8,749 nt of DNA from Acidobacteriota bacterium (GTDB lineage: Bacteria; Acidobacteriota; UBA890): contig JADFNY010000140.1 of assembly GCA_022563115.1 (NCBI GenBank), forward strand, positions 1 to 8,749, written 5' to 3'. The translations under genes were made by a program, and so were the position numbers. A model generated the notes under the pieces. The model saw nothing but the letters and a program-made list of their open reading frames with translations. It was not told where the DNA came from and searched no databases. Shown piece by piece: positions 1 to 4,932 of the stretch (positions within the stretch are counted from its first letter, which is position 1; every line of letters starts with the position of its first letter).

Positions 1-1935
1 GTAGCCGGGCCGATGGAGCTGCTCGGCTTCGTCGTGCTGCTCGGCATCGCGGTCAACAACGGCATCATCTTGATCGACGCCGTCACCAGCATGCGCAAGC
101 GCGGCTTCCGGCGCGAGCGCGCCGTGCTCGCCGCCGGCCGCTCGCGCGTCCGACCGATCCTGATGACTTCGTCGACGACTCTACTCGGCATCTTTCCGCT
201 CACCCTGGAGTTCGGCGGCGACTTCGAGATCTGGCCGCCGTTCGCGATTACCGTGGTCGGCGGGCTCGCCGTGTCGATGGTCTCGACGCTGATTTTCGTG
301 CCGGTGGCCTACATGGGCATCGACCAGGTGCGCGACTGGTTGCGGCGTATGGGTTGGCTCGCCGTCGGCATCGCCACCGCGGCGGCGGCGGCGGCCACCT
401 ACGGGGTCCAGTATCGCTACGAGAGTTACTTCTGGACGTCGATCGTGGTGGTGCCGGTATGGTTCCTGTTTCTGACGCTGGTGTGGACGATCATGCGAGC
501 GCAGCAGGCGCGGGTGCTGGCGCGCACGAGGCGGGAGCCGGTGTACTCGATCGAGCTTCACACCCTGACCAAGATCTACGGGGCGCCGGGTCGGTTCCGC
601 CGCGAGTGGGGCCGCTTCGAGCGCCGCGCCCGCCACCTGCTCGATGAGGGGCTCGACACGATCGATCGGCGGTCGGTCAAGGACGGGTTGCTTTGGAAGC
701 TGCCCGTCTTGGTGCTGCTGATCTTCCTGCACACTTACGTCACGTCGGGGTTGTGGCTCTTCGTGGTTTCGGTGGCGACCTGGGCGCTTTTCGCCCACCT
801 GGTGCGCGCCGTCGGCTTGCTCGTCTTCGACGCGCCGCCGCGGGCGTTCCATGTGCTTGTTCGTTATGGCTCGCTGGGGCTGTTCCTCTATTACATCCAG
901 CGTCGCCTCGATGCCGGTTCGCTGACGATCACCTGCCTCGTTTTGTTCTTGGTGGTCCGCATCATTCGCGCGCTGGCACGTCGGGTCGAGGCCGGCAAGG
1001 TCGACATCGAAGACATGACCGGTCGGGCGCGTTGGTTGCGGCGGCCGATCTACCGGGTCGCCGCGAAGGTGCCGATCATCGGCGCCAAGCGGGCGGAGTT
1101 CACCGCGCTGCGCGGCGTCAACTTGACGATCGGTCGCGGCATGTTCGGTCTTCTCGGTCCGAACGGCGCCGGCAAGACGACGATGATGCGCATCATCACC
1201 CGGGTGCTGGAGCCGACCTTCGGCTCGGTCTCGATCAACGGCGTCAACCTCGACAAGCACGAGCACCTGCAGGGGCTGATCGGTTACCTGCCGCAGCATT
1301 TCGGCTCCTACAACCACATGACCGGCTACGAGTACCTCGAGTACCGGGCGTTGCTCGAGGGATTCAACGATTCCACGGAGCGCGGAGAGCGCATCATGGA
1401 CGTGCTCGAGCAGGTCAACCTGGTCGATCGTAAGGACGATCCGATCGGCTCGTACTCCGGCGGTATGCGGCAGCGCATCGGCATCGCCCAGACGCTGCTG
1501 CACACGCCGCGGATCATGGTCGTCGACGAGCCGACCGCCGGACTGGACCCGGTCGAGCGCATCCGTTTCCGCAACTTGCTGGCACGGCTGAGCAAGGATC
1601 GCATCGTCATTTTCTCGACCCACATCGTCGAGGACGTCGCCGGAAGCTGTAACCAGTTAGCGGTGATCAACGACGGACAATGCGTCTACACGGGCACGCC
1701 GCAGGCGATGCGCGAGCAGGCACGCGGCAAGGTGTGGGAAGCGGTGCTCGACGAGGACTTCTTCCACGATCTCGAACACGATCTCGACGTCATCAGCCAC
1801 CTGCGGACTCCGGCGGGCATCCGGGTGCGCTTTCTGGCCGAAGAAGCGCCGGCGGACTTCGAGGCCGAACACGTTGATCCGACGTTGGAAGATGCTTACA
1901 TCTACCTGCTCGGCGAGCATCGGAGGGCGGCGTGA
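1..1935 (+). CDS. RND efflux pump C-terminus fused to a membrane-interrupted ABC ATPase (5' partial)
   Basis: The frame is open from base 1 (codons Val-Ala-Gly-Pro precede the Met at 13), so the gene starts outside the window. Numbered from that Met, residues 2-24, 48-66 and 79-103 match RND helices TM10-TM12, with the typical VNNGIILID and RPILMTS motifs. Two further hydrophobic segments follow (about 115-134 and 139-161). At 177-190 an ABC first-strand motif (LTKIYG) appears. About 170 inserted residues (191-360) carry hydrophobic stretches near 230-245, 247-272, 281-295 and 304-322. The rest of the ATPase follows: Walker A GPNGAGKT 382-389, Q-loop Gln428, signature YSGGMRQR from 481, Walker B/D-loop VVDEPTAGLD 503-512, H-loop His537, and a C-terminal PTLEDAY typical of ABC-2 exporter ATPases. 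All ATPase residues are intact. Met113 (base 349) has no ribosome binding site, which argues against a separate ABC gene. Likely an inner-membrane exporter; substrate unknown. Confidence 0.9.
   Translation, partial: VAGPMELLGFVVLLGIAVNNGIILIDAVTSMRKRGFRRERAVLAAGRSRVRPILMTSSTTLLGIFPLTLEFGGDFEIWPPFAITVVGGLAVSMVSTLIFVPVAYMGIDQVRDWLRRMGWLAVGIATAAAAAATYGVQYRYESYFWTSIVVVPVWFLFLTLVWTIMRAQQARVLARTRREPVYSIELHTLTKIYGAPGRFRREWGRFERRARHLLDEGLDTIDRRSVKDGLLWKLPVLVLLIFLHTYVTSGLWLFVVSVATWALFAHLVRAVGLLVFDAPPRAFHVLVRYGSLGLFLYYIQRRLDAGSLTITCLVLFLVVRIIRALARRVEAGKVDIEDMTGRARWLRRPIYRVAAKVPIIGAKRAEFTALRGVNLTIGRGMFGLLGPNGAGKTTMMRIITRVLEPTFGSVSINGVNLDKHEHLQGLIGYLPQHFGSYNHMTGYEYLEYRALLEGFNDSTERGERIMDVLEQVNLVDRKDDPIGSYSGGMRQRIGIAQTLLHTPRIMVVDEPTAGLDPVERIRFRNLLARLSKDRIVIFSTHIVEDVAGSCNQLAVINDGQCVYTGTPQAMREQARGKVWEAVLDEDFFHDLEHDLDVISHLRTPAGIRVRFLAEEAPADFEAEHVDPTLEDAYIYLLGEHRRAA
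1922..1927 (+). promoter_or_regulatory. Ribosome binding site for the ABC-2 permease
   Basis: GGAGGG lies inside the last codons of the fusion gene, four bases before the GTG at 1932. It is the only strong Shine-Dalgarno match near the overlap and supports GTG as the permease start, giving translational coupling with the upstream gene. Confidence 0.6.
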
Positions 1936-2735
1936 GCGACGCCGAAGCGAAGACACAGCCCGACCGCGGCGACTTCGAGCCCACTCTGGGTGCCGCCGCG
2001 CCCGACGTCGAGGCGATGCTGCCGTGGCGCGAGCTGATCGGCAGCTTGGCGTCGCTGTTTCGTCTCAGCAGTCGCGTCATCTTTCGCCGCAAGCTGCTGT
2101 TCATGGCCATCGGCCTGCTCGCGTTCTACGTGATTCTCTATGCCTTTGCGGTCTACCAACCGACCTCCGGGCTCAGCGTCGACGATGCCTTGTTTGTTCT
2201 GGTCGAGCTGCCTGGGACGATCCTCGGCATCTACCTGACCATGGACCTCATCGCCAAGGAGCGCGACCAGCATACCCTCGAGGTGCTGTTCAGCACCGCC
2301 AGCTCGCACTACACGGTGTGGAGCGTGCGGATGCTCTCGGTGTACTTCGTGCTGCTGGGCACGCTGATGATCATGAGCACGATCTCCTACTACTTCTTCG
2401 CCGAGTTCCCGTACGTTTGGGGCGGGCTGAACGCGTTCTTGCCGGCGTTCCTGGTCGCCAACCTGACGTTCTTCTTCTCCGTGTTCACGCGTAGCGCCAA
2501 CGCCGCCGGCATGCTGGCGCTCGGCTTTATCATCCTCGTCCTCATGAGCTACGACGAGTTCCGGGGGACGAACTGGGATCTGTTCCTGAAGCCGTTCGAG
2601 GCTGCGGTGATCGGCGACGATCCAGTGTGGGCCGAAAAGATGCTGATCAACCGCCTCGCGGTGTTCGCCACCGGCTCACTGCTGTTGTTTCTCGCGCTCC
2701 GCCGGATGGAGCATCGCGAACGCCTTTTGAGTTAG
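1932..2735 (+). CDS. ABC-2 type transporter permease subunit
   Basis: 267 residues with a GTG start that overlaps the fusion gene by four bases (GTGA), so the two products are probably made together. The first 40 or so residues are polar and probably cytoplasmic. About six membrane segments follow: near 56-76, 86-105, 134-156, 166-186, 193-212 and 240-258. Between the second and third lies an ERDQHTLEVLFSTASSHY stretch, which resembles the cytoplasmic coupling region of ABC-2 permeases, where the ATPase docks ('E..gTle.L.stp'). The partner ATPase is almost certainly the C-terminal domain of the upstream fusion protein. At 267 residues it is a single half-transporter, so it may homodimerise or pair with membrane helices of the fusion protein. 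No substrate can be inferred. Confidence 0.85.
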   Translation: MSDAEAKTQPDRGDFEPTLGAAAPDVEAMLPWRELIGSLASLFRLSSRVIFRRKLLFMAIGLLAFYVILYAFAVYQPTSGLSVDDALFVLVELPGTILGIYLTMDLIAKERDQHTLEVLFSTASSHYTVWSVRMLSVYFVLLGTLMIMSTISYYFFAEFPYVWGGLNAFLPAFLVANLTFFFSVFTRSANAAGMLALGFIILVLMSYDEFRGTNWDLFLKPFEAAVIGDDPVWAEKMLINRLAVFATGSLLLFLALRRMEHRERLLS

Positions 2736-2752
2736 CGGGCGTCGGTTCTGCT

Positions 2753-2783
2753 CCCGTCGGGAATCTCAGCGGAATACGACGGG
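2753..2783. terminator. Possible bidirectional terminator hairpin between convergent genes
   Basis: CCCGTCG at 2753-2759 pairs perfectly with CGACGGG at 2777-2783 around a 17-base loop. It sits in the 81-bp gap between the permease stop (2735) and the stop of the convergent regulator gene (2817), where a shared terminator is expected. No T-run follows on either strand, so it is not a canonical intrinsic terminator. Confidence 0.35.
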
Positions 2784-2816
2784 CAGGTAATCATTCGGCG
2801 CGGTCACCACACGGCG

Positions 2817-3149
2817 TCAGAGCTTGGCATTACGGATCACCGTCTCTAGCGCACCCAGGTGGGTCCGGAGGGCCTTTTTGCCCTTCGCGGTGAGTCTGTA
2901 CCAGCTAATGGGCATGCGGTTTTCGAACCGCTTCGACACCCTGATGTAGCCGGCATTTTCCAGCTTCCGCAGATGCGCCCCAATGTTGCCGTCGGTCTCC
3001 TTGAGCAACTGTTTCAGGCTGACGAAGGACATCGCGTCCATATCGGCCAACAGCACGCAGGTCCCAAGCCGGCTCCGATGTTCGAGCAGCTTGTCAAGCT
3101 TGTCCAGCCCATGGGACGTGAGGTCAGCGGATTGTTGTCGCTTCGACAT
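2817..3149 (-). CDS. Winged-helix DNA-binding transcriptional regulator
   Basis: A 110-residue protein that looks like a stand-alone winged-helix domain of the HTH_34/MarR-like type. Residues 26-52 (SRLGTCVLLADMDAMSFVSL) read as the first helices, 53-68 (DGNIGAHLRKLENAGY) as the recognition helix region, and 69-90 (IRVSKRFENRMPISWYRLTAKGK) as the beta wing ending in the usual LTAKGK motif. A short C-terminal helix follows, probably for dimerisation. No sensor domain is present. The ATG overlaps the 3' end of the membrane protein gene by 26 bp in another frame, so the two are co-transcribed. Small regulators encoded with a membrane protein often control their own unit, and a dyad in the promoter of this one (3668-3695) is an obvious candidate operator. 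The domain call rests on pattern recognition; the regulated genes are inferred. Confidence 0.8.
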   Translation of the reverse strand: MSKRQQSADLTSHGLDKLDKLLEHRSRLGTCVLLADMDAMSFVSLKQLLKETDGNIGAHLRKLENAGYIRVSKRFENRMPISWYRLTAKGKKALRTHLGALETVIRNAKL

Positions 3150-3597
3150 CTTTCGGTTTCATCCACAGGGCACTGGCGATCAGGGTAGCAGCCATGACAA
3201 CGCCGACGGTCGTCCAAGGGTACGGTCCGATGTGATCCACCGCAGCCGATCCGGCCACGAGCACGACACCCGGCCAGATAAAGCGCCGGTCCAGATGCAA
3301 ACCTGCGAAGAAACAGGCCGCGCCGCTAATCAACGTGAAGAGTTGGCCGGCGACCTTCCCATTGAGATCGTTAGTGTAGACAATCGCAAGAACGGCGCCG
3401 GCGAGGACAAACATGCTTCCCCAATGCACCGCGTGGCTGCGACTTACGACCACACCGACGCGCTGTTCAGAGCGGCCGCCAATCCAAAAGCTGGCTAGAA
3501 AGCCAAGTGGTGGTGCGATGCCCGAGTACCACCAGATTGCCTTAGGATAGAAATCGATCAGTGTGAACCCGACTCCGGCGATTACCGCCCAGAGCAC
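3124..3597 (-). CDS. Polytopic membrane protein of unknown function
   Basis: 157 residues from a GTG start (bases 3597-3595), with five or six hydrophobic segments: near 1-15, 21-40, 59-73, 85-101, 108-121 and 126-145. The tail (MKPKDVEATTIR) is polar. I do not recognise the family. No catalytic motif is visible; the loops contain conspicuous aromatic residues (AIWWYSG). It is the first gene of a two-gene unit with the winged-helix regulator, whose start it overlaps by 26 bp. The start is doubtful. No Shine-Dalgarno sequence precedes the GTG, and the frame stays open for another 15 codons upstream to a TGA, encoding a plausible continuation of the first helix (RTSYASIAIAV) but no ATG, GTG or TTG. 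The region is less GC-rich than its neighbours (57% and 52% in two 60-base lines counted by hand at 3541 and 3361). Confidence 0.65.
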   Translation of the reverse strand: MLWAVIAGVGFTLIDFYPKAIWWYSGIAPPLGFLASFWIGGRSEQRVGVVVSRSHAVHWGSMFVLAGAVLAIVYTNDLNGKVAGQLFTLISGAACFFAGLHLDRRFIWPGVVLVAGSAAVDHIGPYPWTTVGVVMAATLIASALWMKPKDVEATTIR

Positions 3598-3667
3598 GGC
3601 AATCGCGATCGAGGCGTAGGAGGTGCGGTCACGTCGTTGGCAACCTCACTTGGTTCTTTCGATAATA

Positions 3668-3695
3668 CAGAGTACTCTGAATAATAGAGTATCTG
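3668..3695. promoter_or_regulatory. Dyad with three AGAGTA half-sites, candidate operator
   Basis: CAGAGTACTCTG (3668-3679) is a perfect 12-base palindrome. Its TACTCT arm (3673-3678) also pairs with a further AGAGTA at 3686-3691. That larger inverted repeat extends to CAGA/TCTG at its ends with one bulged G. Three copies of the half-site therefore overlap, and the two same-orientation copies start 17 bp apart. The element covers the spacer end, the -10 and the expected start point of the minus-strand promoter, where a bound repressor would block transcription. It lies in the most A+T-rich patch of the window. Binding by the winged-helix protein encoded at 2817-3149 is inferred from position. 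Confidence 0.55.
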
Positions 3696-3709
3696 CTGGT
3701 CGGCCTCAA
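3681..3709 (-). promoter_or_regulatory. Sigma70-like promoter for the membrane protein/regulator unit
   Basis: On the minus strand TTGAGG (3709-3704) is followed after exactly 17 bases by TATTAT (3686-3681). This matches the TTGACA/TATAAT consensus at 4 and 5 of 6 positions with ideal spacing. Transcription would begin near 3674 and leave a leader of about 75 bases before the GTG at 3597. A second TATTAT at 3667-3662 has no matching -35. Confidence 0.55.
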
Positions 3710-3912
3710 CCCTGTCTTCGTCGTTCTGCTCAGGGCCCGGGTCGTTGCCGCGGATTGCTCGAGTCTGCAGCTTCGTTTACGGAGCCGAGTGACCCTCGGC
3801 AACCGGGCCCTCATCGAGCTTCTCGACGAGCTAGTCGCAGCAGAGACGGGATCCTGGGCCCACTTCAGAGCCGATCACCGAATGATGATGGGCCAGGTGC
3901 AGCGGGCCTGTT

Positions 3913-4836
3913 TCAGTTGGTGACCACGAACACCGGTTGCACCCAGGCACGCCAGCCTCCGGAGTCGTAGACCACCGCGCGCACGTACAGCTCGGGGCCG
4001 CGGAGCTCGAAAACGGCTGGATTATCGCCGCTCTCGGCCAGCAGCTTCCCACCGGCGCCGATGAACTTGGTGACGTACTTGAAGCTGCCGCGCTGGCGGA
4101 TGTGCACCTCGAGGCGGCGGTCACTTACCCGGACGTCGTCGAGGTCGACGCCCGTGCTGGCGTAGAACAGCCCCTCTTCCAGGTTGGTGACGATCTCGAG
4201 CGCGTCGAGCGCTCGGGCGCGTACCGTCACCCAGCCGCGCCCCGGGTTCGAGTGGTCGCGGTCGATGGTCTGGAAAATGTGGGCGTCGTCAACGGCGATT
4301 CCGTAGATTCGTTGGCCGCGGGTCAGCAAATAGTCCCAGACGGCCTCCAGGCCGAGCGCCTCGCCGCCGCCGTCGTTGTGCACCGCCGGATGCCCGTTGT
4401 AGATCTCGAGAAGGCGGTTGTTCTCCACCTGGGCGAGCTCCTCGGCTCCGAACGACCACTGGAAGTTGGGGTGGTTGATGTGGGGCGCCCCCTCGACCTC
4501 GCGGATCGCGTCGACGTTCTTCTGGATGGTGCCGACCAGCGTGTCGGCACGCTGGGGGATTACGAGCGTGTTGATGTTGATGCCGTTGATGTGCACCGAG
4601 CTGCCCTCGAAGCTCGAGGTGACTTCCTCGCCCGGGATCAGGAGAAAGCTCTCGTCGACGATGTGCGACAGGGTCGCCGGGTCGGTCAACACGTTGTGAT
4701 CGGAGAGCACCAGGAAGTCGTAGCCGTTTTGCTTGTACCAGGCGGCGACCTCCTCGGGCGGCGAGTCTCCGTCGCTTTCGAGCGTGTGGGTGTGGGTGTT
4801 CCCCTTGAACCACGTCATGTCCGCCGTATCCGACAT
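3913..4836 (-). CDS. PHP-domain metallohydrolase (CehA/McbA-like)
   Basis: A 307-residue protein with the metal-binding pattern of the PHP fold: HTH at 15-17, Asp22 in an ESDG loop, SDHN at 45-48, Glu70 in PGEE, His119 and His122 in HINHPN, Glu144, and DDAH at 183-186. Enzymes with this fold hydrolyse phosphoesters or related bonds with two or three metal ions. The HTHTxxSDG...SDHN spacing suggests the CehA/McbA-like branch, not histidinol phosphatase, but the substrate cannot be read from the sequence. The C-terminal 90 or so residues form a beta-rich tail (VEVHIRQ/AVFELRG-type strands) commonly seen in this branch. No signal peptide, so probably cytoplasmic. The ATG at 4836 has AGGA ten bases upstream; Met7 is an alternative start. 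The gene is divergent from recQ across a short gap, so shared regulation is possible, and a role in nucleic acid metabolism would be a guess. Confidence 0.85.
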   Translation of the reverse strand: MSDTADMTWFKGNTHTHTLESDGDSPPEEVAAWYKQNGYDFLVLSDHNVLTDPATLSHIVDESFLLIPGEEVTSSFEGSSVHINGININTLVIPQRADTLVGTIQKNVDAIREVEGAPHINHPNFQWSFGAEELAQVENNRLLEIYNGHPAVHNDGGGEALGLEAVWDYLLTRGQRIYGIAVDDAHIFQTIDRDHSNPGRGWVTVRARALDALEIVTNLEEGLFYASTGVDLDDVRVSDRRLEVHIRQRGSFKYVTKFIGAGGKLLAESGDNPAVFELRGPELYVRAVVYDSGGWRAWVQPVFVVTN

Positions 4837-4932
4837 TCAGCATCGATCCTGGACCTTAGACCGGCAGCCGATAGAATCTCCCGGATTCCGGCCTGCCGAC
4901 GACCGTCACATATGGCATGGTTGGCAACGACG
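4837..4932. promoter_or_regulatory. Divergent intergenic region between the PHP gene and recQ
   Basis: Both genes must be started from these 96 bases. A -10-like TAGAAT at 4872-4877 faces recQ but has no convincing -35 at 16-18 bases. No strong Shine-Dalgarno sequence precedes the recQ start. No operator-like dyad was seen. Confidence 0.3.

Larger units (their letters stand above)
3598..3912. other. Non-coding stretch between the membrane/regulator unit and the PHP gene
   Basis: This 315-bp gap holds the minus-strand promoter and dyad listed separately, plus two structures nearer the PHP gene. CTCATCGAG (3810-3818) faces CTCGACGAG (3822-3830) with one mismatch and a 3-base loop. CCTGGGCCC (3853-3861) faces GGGCCAGG (3890-3897) with a one-base bulge. 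Both lie just downstream of the minus-strand PHP gene and could help end its transcript, but neither has a T-run. On the + strand a frame is open from about 3681 to the TGA at 3921-3923 without a convincing start; it may be a gene remnant or chance. Confidence 0.5.

Noticed and set aside
13..60. Loss of the AcrB-type Lys in TM10 (VNN in place of AKN) as a sign of a dead pump
   Set aside because: The VNN variant is common in other active RND branches, so it does not show inactivation.
693..1433. 246-codon + strand frame inside the fusion gene
   Set aside because: Arg/Ala/His-rich shadow frame; all ABC motifs are in the other frame.
181..1623. 480-codon open frame on the minus strand
   Set aside because: Antisense to the RND-ABC gene; the product is a low-complexity Arg/Asp/Gln/His-rich sequence with no recognisable fold, as expected opposite GC-rich coding DNA.
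3629..3814. 61-codon minus-strand frame across the promoter dyad
   Set aside because: It covers the A+T-rich promoter and operator element, has no ribosome binding site and reads as biased sequence.
3937..4932. Upstream extension of the recQ frame by about 330 codons
   Set aside because: It lies opposite the PHP gene, whose metal-binding motifs are intact, and adds no helicase-related sequence. RecQ homology begins just after the ATG at 4933.
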